From: Shewanella woodyi ATCC 51908
Lineage (GTDB): Bacteria; Pseudomonadota; Gammaproteobacteria; Enterobacterales; Shewanellaceae
Direction of reading: 5' to 3'
Assembly (NCBI RefSeq): GCF_000019525.1
Contig: NC_010506.1
Location: 4,526,001 to 4,590,000 of the forward strand
Length of the DNA: 64,000 nucleotides
This document shows positions 12,920 to 21,425 of this stretch, piece by piece. The position numbers and the translations under genes were made by a program. The first letter of the stretch is position 1. The number at the start of each line of letters is the position of its first letter. The notes under the pieces were generated by a model that saw only the letters and a list, made by a program, of their open reading frames with translations, searched no databases and was not told where the DNA came from.

Positions 12920-14782
12920 TTAGACCTTAAATAGGCTTACCGCACTATGTAACAGATCTGCACGTCCCTTAACCTCTTCAGAAGCTTGTGCATTCTCGTT
13001 AGCTGTTGTTGCAGACTCTTGTGCAATATCACGAATAATCACCACGTTTTTGTTCACCTCAGAAGCGACCATACTCTGCTCCTCTATCGCAGCCGCAATC
13101 TGAGTACTCATATCCATAATATTAGTGACATCTAAGTTAATCTGCTCCAGTAAAGTGCCAGCAGAAGCGGCTTGATCAGCACTCTCGCCCCCTTGTTTCT
13201 CAGTCGCTGTCATTAACTCTACAATAGAGCGAGTTCTGGACTGTAAGGTCTCAATAATGCTTGCAATCTCCTCTGTCGACTCTTGCGTTCTCATCGCAAG
13301 ACTACGTACCTCATCGGCCACAACAGCAAAACCTCTTCCCTGCTCACCAGCTCTAGCTGCTTCAATAGCCGCATTTAGTGCAAGTAGATTGGTTTGCTCG
13401 GCAATACCTCGGATAACGTCCAAAACACTGCCAATCGTTTTACTATCTTTCTCCAGTTCACCCACAACTTTCGAAGAGCTATTGAGCTGCTCTGCCAGAG
13501 ATTGAATCTTCTCTATTGTTTGTTCAACTCCGCGTTGACCTTCAAGGGCATTCGTATGAGTATTTCCAGCGCGCTCTGCTGCTAACTCAGTATTCTTAGC
13601 AATCTCGTCTATCGTCGCTCCCATCTCTGTGATCGCAGTTGCTACCATGTCGGTTTCATTTAACTGCTGAGCCACCCCTTCGGAGGCTTTAACAGAGTTT
13701 AATGACAACTCAGAGCAAGAGTGAGTCATGCTCGCGACTGATTCATTCACCTCTTCAATTAAACGTTGAAAACTATCCAGCATACTATTGAAGTGCTTTG
13801 CAACTTGGCTGATTTCATCGTCGGCCGCAGCATCGCAGCGGATCGTCAAATCTTTATTTTTCTCAATATCAGAAATAGCAGTACTCAGTCGTGTTACTGG
13901 CTCCATGATGCTACGAATGACAAAAATAGTAAAAGCAATCAAAATGATAGCGATAACACAGAAAAGCACGAAGCCTAAAGTGATTGATGATTCTTCTGCG
14001 TCAGCAATGGCAGTAAGTGACTGCTCCTTTAATCTCACTAAGTTTGAGTCTGCGGCTTTAATAGCATCACGCAGCACCCCCATCTCGCCATCATTTTGGG
14101 TTAATCCCAGAGCCTGCTCTTTAGCAACCAGTAATGCAAAATCCCTTTGATAACTGGCCATCAACTCAGATACTTTCCCCTTACCAGTATTGTCGATGCT
14201 TGAATTATTAAGCTCACTTTCAAATAGCTGAATATTATTATTAAACTTGTCCACATACCCCATGCTTCTGCGAAGCATAAAATCTTTTTCATTGCGTCTT
14301 AACTGCAGCATGATCACCATCAGCTCAGCTTGTTTATACTCTTTGACTATGGTCTCAACATTGCGAACTGCTTCTCTTAATCCGCCGTATAAACCCGTTT
14401 TGGGTGTTAATCCTATCTCTTGCTGAAGTGCAACGACACTCTGAAATGAATCAAGATAAAACTCGACACTTTTTTCAAACCCATTTAACTCAGAGACGGG
14501 AATGCTATTGTCTTCGAAGATTGCTTTTAGATACTTAATGTCATTATTCATCTCGTCTGCATTAAGTTTATGTTTTTCCAAATAACTAACATCTAAACGG
14601 GCGAAAAAATCTTTCTCATCTTTACGAAGACCCAATACCTCTTTTTCTAGTTTTACCACTCCCTGAGCTGCATATGATAACTCCTGCTGAACGCCACTGG
14701 AGTACTGCTGTAATGAAAACATAGCCACCAAAGCAACAATTGAAACCACTGCGCTGAGCATTAATTTATGACGGATAAGCAT
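12920..14782 (-). CDS. Methyl-accepting chemotaxis protein with HBM-type sensor domain
   Basis: Transmembrane chemoreceptor that controls CheA. TM1 lies near the N terminus (LSAVVSIVALVAMFSL). The periplasmic part is a helical bimodular (HBM) type, with two related blocks (LRKDEKDFFARLDVSYLEK and LRRNEKDFMLRRSMGYVDK). It is followed by TM2 (LGFVLFCVIAIILIAFTIFV), a HAMP domain, and a signalling hairpin with the tip EQTNLLALNAAIEAARAGE. HBM domains in other bacteria bind small organic acids; the ligand here is unknown. I chose the ATG at 14782, which follows an AGGGA ribosome site; an ATG at 14812 lies inside a hairpin. It is upstream of the diguanylate cyclase gene. Confidence 0.9.
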   Translation of the reverse strand: MLIRHKLMLSAVVSIVALVAMFSLQQYSSGVQQELSYAAQGVVKLEKEVLGLRKDEKDFFARLDVSYLEKHKLNADEMNNDIKYLKAIFEDNSIPVSELNGFEKSVEFYLDSFQSVVALQQEIGLTPKTGLYGGLREAVRNVETIVKEYKQAELMVIMLQLRRNEKDFMLRRSMGYVDKFNNNIQLFESELNNSSIDNTGKGKVSELMASYQRDFALLVAKEQALGLTQNDGEMGVLRDAIKAADSNLVRLKEQSLTAIADAEESSITLGFVLFCVIAIILIAFTIFVIRSIMEPVTRLSTAISDIEKNKDLTIRCDAAADDEISQVAKHFNSMLDSFQRLIEEVNESVASMTHSCSELSLNSVKASEGVAQQLNETDMVATAITEMGATIDEIAKNTELAAERAGNTHTNALEGQRGVEQTIEKIQSLAEQLNSSSKVVGELEKDSKTIGSVLDVIRGIAEQTNLLALNAAIEAARAGEQGRGFAVVADEVRSLAMRTQESTEEIASIIETLQSRTRSIVELMTATEKQGGESADQAASAGTLLEQINLDVTNIMDMSTQIAAAIEEQSMVASEVNKNVVIIRDIAQESATTANENAQASEEVKGRADLLHSAVSLFKV

Positions 14783-14806
14783 ATTGAGATCCCTAAAATC
14801 CAAGCA

Positions 14807-14825
14807 CACCAACTAAAAGTTGGTG
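14807..14825 (-). promoter_or_regulatory. 5'-leader hairpin before the MCP gene
   Basis: CACCAACT and AGTTGGTG form a perfect 8-bp stem with a 3-base loop, 25 bases before the preferred MCP start. No T-tract follows, so it is not an obvious terminator. It could stabilise mRNA or tune translation. Function is not known. Confidence 0.45.
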
Positions 14826-15053
14826 ATGTAAAACAAATAAAGCCAAAAGGAAAATGTGACACATGTTAAACCCTGTGTTTATCTTGGTTATCGGCCACAA
14901 ACCCAGCATCATTAACTTATTTTAATACAAAAACAACAGAAACAATCACCAACGTAGGAATAAGCTATACCTTCTACTGTTTAATTCCTTTTTAGTTGTA
15001 GCATTTATTCAAAAACACATTTGGTATACAATATCCCTCAAAAAGGAGAAGGT

Positions 15054-16010
15054 ATGATTGTCATCAATGCAGAAGAAGTACATAACACACTTAACTTTCC
15101 AGTGCTCATTAACGAGCTTAGAGATACTTTCTCAAAGCCTGCTGGTATGCCCCAAAGACAAGTGTATTCACTAGATGAAGCCACTTCACACAACGATGCC
15201 TTCGCCTTACTCCCCTCATGGAATGAAAAAACCATTGCGGTAAAGGCTTTCACCTATTTTCCTGAAAATCCAAGAAAAAATCAGCAACTAAAAAGCCTAC
15301 ATTCAAAAATAATGATCTTTGACCGCAAAACCGGTGCTCCCCAAGCTTTAGTCGATGGTACTAGTGTCACCTATTGGCGCACAGCAGCGATTTCAGCATT
15401 AGGCAGTAGTTATTTATCCCGTAAGGACTCCAAAAAGTTACTCATTTTTGGTACAGGTAACCTCGCCTCATTTATGGCCCTCGCCCACGCCAGTGTACGC
15501 CCTATCACTCAAATTACGGTTTGGGGGCGAAATCAAGATAAGGCTCAGGCCACTATTGAGAAGATCCGTAATAAGCGGCCCGACATTGAAGTTATCCTCA
15601 GCAAGAGCGTAGAGCACAGTGTCCGAGAAGCAGATATCATTAGCTGTGCAACGGGCTCTCCGACCCCATTATTTGACAGTAACTGGGTAGCACCTGGCAC
15701 CCACACAGATTTTGTCGGCAATCATAATCACGATAGACGTGAATGTGATAGCAAGCTTGTATTGAGATCAGCTGTATACGTTGATTCTAAAATTAATGTT
15801 TTTGCAGAAGCCGGAGAGTTACTGATCCCAGTATCAGAGGGAGAATATCAATTAGAGAGTGTAAAAGGAGAGCTTGCTCAACTCTGTAAAGATGAAATAA
15901 AGGGGCGAGAAGATGAACAACAGATAACCCTGTTCAAAACTGTGGGTACCGCTCTAGCCGATCTTGTGGGCGCACAACTGGTTTATTCACAGCTGAAACA
16001 TCTCTTCTAA
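15054..16010 (+). CDS. Ornithine cyclodeaminase / mu-crystallin family protein
   Basis: An NAD(P)-dependent enzyme of the OCD/mu-crystallin family, whose members include ornithine and lysine cyclodeaminase, pyrroline-2-carboxylate reductase and alanine dehydrogenase. The Rossmann motif LIFGTGNLASFMALAHA sits near residue 130, after a typical substrate half (VDGTSVTYWRTAAISALGS). The ATG at 15054 follows a strong AAGGAG site; an in-frame ATG at 15021 lacks one. It is 318 aa, family-typical. It is monocistronic. Substrate cannot be told from sequence, and imino-acid reduction or cyclodeamination are both possible. Confidence 0.8.
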   Translation: MIVINAEEVHNTLNFPVLINELRDTFSKPAGMPQRQVYSLDEATSHNDAFALLPSWNEKTIAVKAFTYFPENPRKNQQLKSLHSKIMIFDRKTGAPQALVDGTSVTYWRTAAISALGSSYLSRKDSKKLLIFGTGNLASFMALAHASVRPITQITVWGRNQDKAQATIEKIRNKRPDIEVILSKSVEHSVREADIISCATGSPTPLFDSNWVAPGTHTDFVGNHNHDRRECDSKLVLRSAVYVDSKINVFAEAGELLIPVSEGEYQLESVKGELAQLCKDEIKGREDEQQITLFKTVGTALADLVGAQLVYSQLKHLF

Positions 16011-16188
16011 CAACATAGTTTTTATATAATGAGGGAGTACTCCCTCATTCCCTAATAGCTCTCCCTTAATACTTTCCTACCTTACCAAGTGTAATAACAT
16101 TGTAAAAAGTTTTAAACTTATTCAAACCTTTTCCCCTCTTGCCTATGTCTAATAGATATCTAAGAAAAATAAACACAAGGAATAGAGT

Positions 16189-16725
16189 TTGAGTGCACAG
16201 TTAGCGTTTATCAAACCTTGTGAAACCTCAGAAAAAAATCTGATTGAGCAAGCTCAACAAGGTAACAAGAAAGCATTTAAACAACTCTATGATCTACATC
16301 ATAAGCGGGTATATGCACTTTGCTACAGACTGTCAGGGCAACACTATTTAGCTGAAGAAGCAACTCAAGAAACGTTTGTACGCTTATGGCAAAAGCTGCC
16401 TCAGTTTAGAGGCGACAGCCAGTTTTCAACTTGGTTGCATAGCATGACCGTTAACCAGGCGCTTAGCAGCATAAAAAAACACAAGAGTTTTTGGGCTAGA
16501 TTCTCTCCAATCTATGAACAAGTAGAGCTTGGAGGCGATGAGATGGAGTACCAAGCACTGGACAAACACCTGCTTAAACTGCCTGAACGAGCCAGGATTG
16601 TTTTTGTGCTATTTGCTGTTGAGGGTTACCAGCATCATGAAATAGCACACAAGCTCAACATAGCTCAAGGCACCAGCAAGGCTCAGTATCACAGAGCAAG
16701 AAAATTACTTCAGGAGATGATCTGA
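16189..16725 (+). CDS. ECF-type RNA polymerase sigma factor
   Basis: Alternative sigma factor of 178 aa. Region 2 (about 25-95) contains LAEEATQETFVRLWQKL and the -10 recognition stretch FRGDSQFSTWLHSMTVNQAL. Region 4 (about 120-178) has the helix-turn-helix GYQHHEIAHKLNIAQGTSKA. The start is TTG, with an AAGG site 8 bases upstream, since no ATG fits. Its stop overlaps the next start (TGATG), tying it to the membrane protein that follows as a sigma/anti-sigma pair. The signal it responds to is unknown. Confidence 0.88.
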   Translation: MSAQLAFIKPCETSEKNLIEQAQQGNKKAFKQLYDLHHKRVYALCYRLSGQHYLAEEATQETFVRLWQKLPQFRGDSQFSTWLHSMTVNQALSSIKKHKSFWARFSPIYEQVELGGDEMEYQALDKHLLKLPERARIVFVLFAVEGYQHHEIAHKLNIAQGTSKAQYHRARKLLQEMI

Positions 16726-17240
16726 TGAGTAATAACCATGAACAACTTGATAATTTGGTATCAGAATTACCTAAGACTCTCTCGCCAAAAAACGACCTTT
16801 GGCCAGAGATAGAGAAGCGGTTAGATGTTCCTGTAGGCAATCATACAAATCATTGGCGTACTTTGGCTCTAGCTAGCATCATTATTATTGGCACTCTGTT
16901 AGGACTACAGCAGATAAACAAACCGTTCAATATCGACACTAATCAAGCCCTACTTGCCAGCATTGATAGCATTCAGATGCAGCACGCCACTCAAGTGGCA
17001 GAGTTACAGATGATAGGGAAAAAAGTTGATTGGCAATCTAGCCCTTTTAGCTCCCCTGTTGAAACAGGCATAAAACAATTAAGGCAAGCAGCAAAAGAGA
17101 TATACGAATCACTCAAGCTTAACCCCACAGATCAACAACTATGGGAGCTGTGGTTATGGACGCAATCAAGAGAGATAGAGCTATTAACACAGGCTCAGTC
17201 TCTTCCTGTTTTACAAAATCAAAATGGAGATACCATATGA
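16725..17240 (+). CDS. Probable membrane anti-sigma factor
   Basis: No strong family match that I can name. A 45-residue cytoplasmic N terminus with LSPKNDLWPEIEKRL, a segment often seen in anti-sigma proteins beside ECF sigmas, is followed by one TM segment (about 46-62, LALASIIIIGTLLGL) and a helical periplasmic domain of about 110 residues. It overlaps the sigma gene by one base and the DUF4097 gene by four, so the three are translationally coupled. The anti-sigma role is inferred from topology and context. Confidence 0.7.
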   Translation: MSNNHEQLDNLVSELPKTLSPKNDLWPEIEKRLDVPVGNHTNHWRTLALASIIIIGTLLGLQQINKPFNIDTNQALLASIDSIQMQHATQVAELQMIGKKVDWQSSPFSSPVETGIKQLRQAAKEIYESLKLNPTDQQLWELWLWTQSREIELLTQAQSLPVLQNQNGDTI

Positions 17241-18184
17241 TGATTAAACACCTTTCAAGATGCCTGTTACTCCCACTTGTTTTAGTAAGCCAGTTTGCAC
17301 TGGCAAGCGAATCTATCGATAAACAGGTAAAGGTAGACGAGGGGCTAAACCTCAACATCAAAGTGTTAAGAGGCGATGTAACAATACAAAGCTGGGATAA
17401 GCAAGAGGTCAGCATTCAGGGCACTTTAGATGAACTCAGTGAGGGGTTTATCGTCGAACACCAAGGTAATGAGCTCACTCTTGAAGATAAGATGCCAAGA
17501 CAGTTTAATGGCAAAAATAAAGAGGGATCATTGCTCACCTTTAAGGTTCCTCGCTCACTAAATCTAACAGTAAGTGGACTCTCTGCCGACTATAAAGTGA
17601 CTCAAGTACAAGGAGGTATCTCTATCAACTCCATCAGCGGTAGCGTTCACCTTGATAGTTTAGATAAACAGGTATATATAAAAACGGTTTCCGGAGACAT
17701 TAATGCCACAGCGCTCAAGGGAGAGATAAGTTTACAAACAGTATCTGGAGACATCATAGATAAGCAAAGTAAAGGAGAGGTTAGCTACAAGCTTGTCAGC
17801 GGAGAGCTCACCGCTGACTCCCTTGCTAAAGATGTCACAATTGAACAAGTTTCTGGTGATACCAACATTAAATTAGCAAGCCTCAACTCACTCGCAGTAA
17901 GGACAATTAGTGGGGAGGTTGAACTTACGGCTGAATCTATTTCAGATAAAGCCACCCTAAGTAGCGTCAGTGGTGACTTAGAGTTAACTTTAAATGGTGG
18001 CACTGATGCTAGGTTTAAGATAAATGGAGGTCCAGGTGGAAGAATCAATAACCAACTAACTTCAGATAAACCAAGCAAGGAGAAGTACTCCCCAACCTCA
18101 TACCTTAAGTTTTCACTCGGCGATGCCCATGCCAATATTGATATATCAACGATCAGTGGTGAGATAACGCTAAAAAAACATTAA
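17237..18184 (+). CDS. Exported DUF4097-type repeat protein
   Basis: Secreted or periplasmic protein with a signal peptide (LLLPLVLVSQFALA) and a run of short beta repeats of about 20 residues with the core [V/I]SG[D/E/S] (NSISGSVHL, KTVSGDINA, QTVSGDIID, KLVSGELTA, EQVSGDTNI, RTISGEVEL, SSVSGDLEL, STISGEITL). These should fold as a solenoid of the DUF4097/adhesin-like type. The ATG at 17237 overlaps the preceding stop (ATGA). It is the last gene of the ECF-sigma operon and so likely a regulated envelope protein. Its biochemical role is unknown. Confidence 0.8.
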   Translation: MMIKHLSRCLLLPLVLVSQFALASESIDKQVKVDEGLNLNIKVLRGDVTIQSWDKQEVSIQGTLDELSEGFIVEHQGNELTLEDKMPRQFNGKNKEGSLLTFKVPRSLNLTVSGLSADYKVTQVQGGISINSISGSVHLDSLDKQVYIKTVSGDINATALKGEISLQTVSGDIIDKQSKGEVSYKLVSGELTADSLAKDVTIEQVSGDTNIKLASLNSLAVRTISGEVELTAESISDKATLSSVSGDLELTLNGGTDARFKINGGPGGRINNQLTSDKPSKEKYSPTSYLKFSLGDAHANIDISTISGEITLKKH

Positions 18185-18201
18185 ACATAAGATAAAGTGA
18201 T

Positions 18202-18222
18202 GCCCTCTTTTGAGGGCTTCTT
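18202..18222 (+). terminator. intrinsic terminator of the ECF-sigma operon
   Basis: GCCCTC pairs with GAGGGC around TTTT and is followed by TTCTT, 17 bases beyond the DUF4097 stop. It sits between convergent genes. Confidence 0.7.
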
Positions 18223-18231
18223 CAGTATTCA

Positions 18232-18924
18232 TTAACGAACCGATTTTATCTCAGCTTCCGTTAAATAGCGCCACTCACCAGAAGCAAGAGATTCATCCAA
18301 CTCTATCTCCCCTACACTTTCACGATGCAGTTGAGTAACACAGTTGCCTACAGCTGCCAGCATACGCTTAACTTGGTGGTACTTACCTTCAGTGATAGTT
18401 AGGCGTGCTTGATGAGAACCTAAAATCTCCAAAGTAGCAGGTTTAGTTAAGCCATCTTCATTATTCAATTGAAGACCTGCGGCAAACTCCTCCACCCACT
18501 CCTGTTTTAGTGGTTCAGCTGTTTCTAAAAGGTAGCGTTTACCGCACTCTTTCTTAGGAGAGGTTATCTTGTGGGACCATTGACCGTCATTGGTGATCAA
18601 TACAAGCCCTGTGGTGTCCACATCCAAGCGACCTGCGATATGCAGTTCGTCAGCTTTAACCACATCGAGTAAACCTAAGACCGAAGGATACTCCTCATCT
18701 ATGGTCGAGCAGATCGTATCAAGGGGTTTATTTAGCATAATAAAGCGTGGACCTATCACACTTAACGGCTCCCCCTCTAAACAGATCACCTGCTTATCGG
18801 TTACTTTAAACCCCGAATCTTTAATGACCTTACCATCACAGGTCACATCACCTCGATGTAGCGCTTTCTTCGCTAAAGAGCGGGTAAGTGAAGTCGACTC
18901 GCAGATATATTTGTCTAAACGCAC
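18232..18924 (-). CDS. rsuA: 16S rRNA pseudouridine(516) synthase family
   Basis: Makes pseudouridine in rRNA. An N-terminal S4 domain (MRLDKYICESTSLTRSLAKK, residues 1-60) is followed by a catalytic domain with GRLDVDTTGLVLIT, whose first Asp after RL is the nucleophile, and the HQVKRM motif near the C terminus. At 230 aa it matches E. coli RsuA (231), favouring RsuA over the longer RluB/RluF. It is monocistronic. Confidence 0.9.
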   Translation of the reverse strand: MRLDKYICESTSLTRSLAKKALHRGDVTCDGKVIKDSGFKVTDKQVICLEGEPLSVIGPRFIMLNKPLDTICSTIDEEYPSVLGLLDVVKADELHIAGRLDVDTTGLVLITNDGQWSHKITSPKKECGKRYLLETAEPLKQEWVEEFAAGLQLNNEDGLTKPATLEILGSHQARLTITEGKYHQVKRMLAAVGNCVTQLHRESVGEIELDESLASGEWRYLTEAEIKSVR

Positions 18925-19000
18925 AATGAATACTCAGGATAACTATCTTAATGGGCGACATTATGAAGCCCATGCTACAAAAAAGACAGAAGATCTCACG

Positions 19001-19022
19001 CTTATACCAATCAGCATAAGAA
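19001..19022. repeat. short palindromic repeat (CTTATACCAATCAGCATAAG)
   Basis: The sequence differs by one base from the copy at 24497-24516. It lies in the rsuA-metE remnant gap. The rest of 18925-19091 holds no gene that I can see. Confidence 0.6.
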
Positions 19023-19091
19023 AATTAGCGACTTTAACAAACAAGAGTGCTGCAAAGCCAAATCCACAGCACATCTGATTAACTAATCATC

Positions 19092-19232
19092 TTAACCTAA
19101 GCGTCTTCTAAACACTTTAGTGGCTTGAAAAAAATTCTGCAGTGCAGGTTCAACCTCGTCCCAAGTGTGGATTTTAAGACCACAATCAGGGTTACCCCAA
19201 CGCTGACGACTACATTCGCATATTGTATACTT
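19092..19232 (-). pseudogene. C-terminal remnant of a cobalamin-independent methionine synthase (MetE family)
   Basis: Read on the minus strand, this stretch encodes about 45 residues ending with RWGNPDCGLKIHTWDEVE, then about 20 more residues and a stop at 19092. The NPDCGLK block carries the catalytic zinc Cys of the MetE family and is normally at the very C terminus. A stop codon precedes the remnant at about 19233, so the roughly 700 (or 300 for a core MetE/MesD type) upstream codons are gone. It faces away from an intact metR and its MetJ operators, the classical divergent metE-metR layout. I read it as a gene lost by internal deletion. Confidence 0.8.
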
Positions 19233-19326
19233 TTAATTTAATATGAGCAAAATTCAGAGTGAACGCAACAAGTTGAACGAGTGAGATTGATGGGAATTGA
19301 GCACTAATATCAATAATTGAACGCTT

Positions 19327-19366
19327 GGGCGTCTGGACGTCTAGATGTATACTGTGGTAGTATAAT
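19327..19366 (+). promoter_or_regulatory. MetJ operator (three met boxes) and metR promoter -10
   Basis: Three contiguous 8-base met boxes resemble AGACGTCT: GGGCGTCT (19327-19334), GGACGTCT (19335-19342) and AGATGTAT (19343-19350). A TATAAT -10 hexamer lies at 19361-19366, so bound MetJ-SAM would cover the -35 region. The position between metR and the methionine synthase remnant is as in enteric metE-metR. Confidence 0.75.
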
Positions 19367-19434
19367 CTGCGACAAGGGAATAGATTTCAAGCACAACATG
19401 AGTGAAACTCATGTAGGAATGAATAGAGAATATT

Positions 19435-20340
19435 ATGATAGAGCTTAGACATTTACGTACACTTTTAGCCCTTAAAGAGAGTGGAAGCCTTGCCGGCGCG
19501 GCCAAGAAACGCTTTGTAACTCAATCCGCTCTATCTCACCAAATCAAAGAGTTGGAAACCAGAATCAACTCCTCTATTTTCATCAGAAAAAGTAAACCTC
19601 TCGCTTTTACCCAGGAGGGGGCAAGGCTGCTAAACCTGGCAGAGGAGATACTGCCTAAGGTGATAGAAACAGAATACGATCTTAAGCAGGGCTTAAATGA
19701 AGGGGGAAACCAACTTGGAGTTGGTATCGAATGTCATAGCTGCTTTCGCTGGTTAATGCCAGTCATGGAGCAATTCAGAACAACATTTCCCCAAGTCAAT
19801 TTAGACCTCTCCAGCCGTCATCTGTTCGACTCACTCAATGCGCTGGAGATGGGCGAGCTGGATGTGGTATTAACTTCAGATCCCGTCCCTGGACAAGCCA
19901 TTGCCTACCAACACCTATTTGACTTCGAAGTTAAACTCGTGGTTTCCAAAGACCACCCCCTTGCTAAACTTGAGTATGTCACCGCCCAGCAACTTGAAAA
20001 GCAAACAATCATCAGCTATCCAGTGCCCCTTGAGAGACTGGATCTATATCGTCACTTTATGGAACCTGCAGGAGTTGAAGCCGGAGAGCAACTACATTGT
20101 GATCTCACCATGATGTTACTACAGCGCATCGCTTGTAGAGATGGCGTTGCCGCATTGCCAACCTGGTCAATCAGTGAGTCTTATGGCCTCAATTTAACTT
20201 CAGTGAAATTAGGAGCTGAGGGGCTAAAACGCCCTCTTTTCGGCGCGTACAGAAAAGATGGACGCAATGTCAGAACAGCGCAAAATTGGCTAACACTAGT
20301 CGCAAATGAAGGTTTAGCTAAGCAGCATAAATTGAATTAA
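19435..20340 (+). CDS. metR: LysR-type activator of methionine biosynthesis MetR
   Basis: LysR-family regulator that uses homocysteine as coactivator for metE, metH and related genes. An N-terminal winged HTH (residues 1-60, LKESGSLAGAAKKRFVTQSALSHQ) is followed by the effector domain with the MetR-typical GIECHSCFRWLMPVMEQFR. Its 301 aa are the usual LysR length. It is preceded by MetJ boxes and is divergent from the methionine synthase remnant. It may now act only on distant targets such as metH. Confidence 0.88.
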   Translation: MIELRHLRTLLALKESGSLAGAAKKRFVTQSALSHQIKELETRINSSIFIRKSKPLAFTQEGARLLNLAEEILPKVIETEYDLKQGLNEGGNQLGVGIECHSCFRWLMPVMEQFRTTFPQVNLDLSSRHLFDSLNALEMGELDVVLTSDPVPGQAIAYQHLFDFEVKLVVSKDHPLAKLEYVTAQQLEKQTIISYPVPLERLDLYRHFMEPAGVEAGEQLHCDLTMMLLQRIACRDGVAALPTWSISESYGLNLTSVKLGAEGLKRPLFGAYRKDGRNVRTAQNWLTLVANEGLAKQHKLN

Positions 20341-20422
20341 GTACAAGAGAGTCAGGAGCTCAAGATAGGGCTTGGAAAGTAGCGAGTTAAATCTTGTTGC
20401 TCGTAACTCGCGACTCGAATCT

Positions 20423-20445
20423 ATTATACTGATTGGTATTATAAC
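20423..20445. repeat. short palindromic repeat (copy of the TATACCAATCAGTATAA family)
   Basis: The plus strand reads TATACTGATTGGTATTATA, the inverse of CTTATACCAATCAGTATAAG found at 24497-24516 and, with one change, at about 19001-19020. The core arms CTTATAC/GTATAAG are complementary. This copy overlaps the 3' end of the HDOD gene. Confidence 0.6.
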
Positions 20446-21167
20446 GGGTTAAGCAGCTGATTTCTCATCGATAGTACACGTCTTAACACTAATCCAGGAG
20501 AGTTAGGGTTACTGGTTTGGCGAAGGTTATGCGCAATCATAAACTCCTCTTGTAGTTCCTCATCTAACCCTAGAGAGTCGAAAGCTTCTATCGTTAAAGT
20601 TTGCTTTTGATTATCGATAAGCGACTTAATAATACTCAGAGGAAAAGACTCCTCAGACTCAGCATTAAGGTACGCAAATGCTGTCAATGCAATAATCTCA
20701 CCAAACACACTAAAAAGCGCTAAGGTTTGTACCTCATCAGGATTGATCTCTACCCCTAACATCTGATGCAAACTATCGACAGCGTTACTCGCAATATTTT
20801 CAGTTAATGCCCAATACCCTTGTACCAATTTCTTATAGGGTTGTGGCAGCTCATCCAAACGCTCTTTAAGGTAAAAGGTAAACGCATAACGATAGATATT
20901 AACCTGACCTAATCTGACCAAGGCATCTTTTAATGAACGATTTTTCGAGCGATTAGCATCGGCATTCATAGCCGAGTTGCTACGCCACAACATATGTGCA
21001 GCGAGTGCAGGATCTGAGGAGACGATATCGATGACATTTCGAATATCACCATCTGCAATGATGGCTTTTTTAAGGGGGATCAAAATGCCACGACGACCAA
21101 TGACTTGCTCTTCGTTGCTAATGATCGCTCGTACTTGAGTGAATACTTGATGCTCAAGATCTGTCAT
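20439..21167 (-). CDS. HDOD-domain protein
   Basis: Cytoplasmic protein of 242 aa, resembling HDOD domains: an N-terminal helical module with IVSSDPALAAHMLWRSNSA, then DALVRLGQVNIYRYAFTFY. These match the conserved segments of HDOD (HD-related output domain, lacking the catalytic HD residues). HDOD proteins take part in signalling, often with c-di-GMP or chemosensory systems. The partner is not evident here. It is monocistronic on the minus strand, and a short palindromic repeat follows its stop. Confidence 0.7.
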   Translation of the reverse strand: MTDLEHQVFTQVRAIISNEEQVIGRRGILIPLKKAIIADGDIRNVIDIVSSDPALAAHMLWRSNSAMNADANRSKNRSLKDALVRLGQVNIYRYAFTFYLKERLDELPQPYKKLVQGYWALTENIASNAVDSLHQMLGVEINPDEVQTLALFSVFGEIIALTAFAYLNAESEESFPLSIIKSLIDNQKQTLTIEAFDSLGLDEELQEEFMIAHNLRQTSNPNSPGLVLRRVLSMRNQLLNPL

Positions 21168-21425
21168 GGGAAATTTAACCTAATTTATTATTATACAAGT
21201 CGCTAACTCTTATCAGGGAATTTACCCATAAAAAGCCTGTCAGGGTCAAGCTCATTTCACGTAAATGGCGACTTTAGCTCTTTTTTCTACTCTTAACTGG
21301 GTCGAGTCCCAAATTAACCTGCTTTAGGGATATGCAAATAAAGTAACCGATACTATATAAGCATATACCACCAAACTCTCAATTTACACAGGTAGAGGTC
21401 TTATACCTTTCAAATTCAAGGTAAG

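Noticed and set aside
16120..16160. GTCTAA motif before the ECF sigma gene considered as an autoregulated promoter
   Set aside because: The only AAC-type -35 candidates are 19 or more bases away, outside the usual spacing; evidence is too weak to list.
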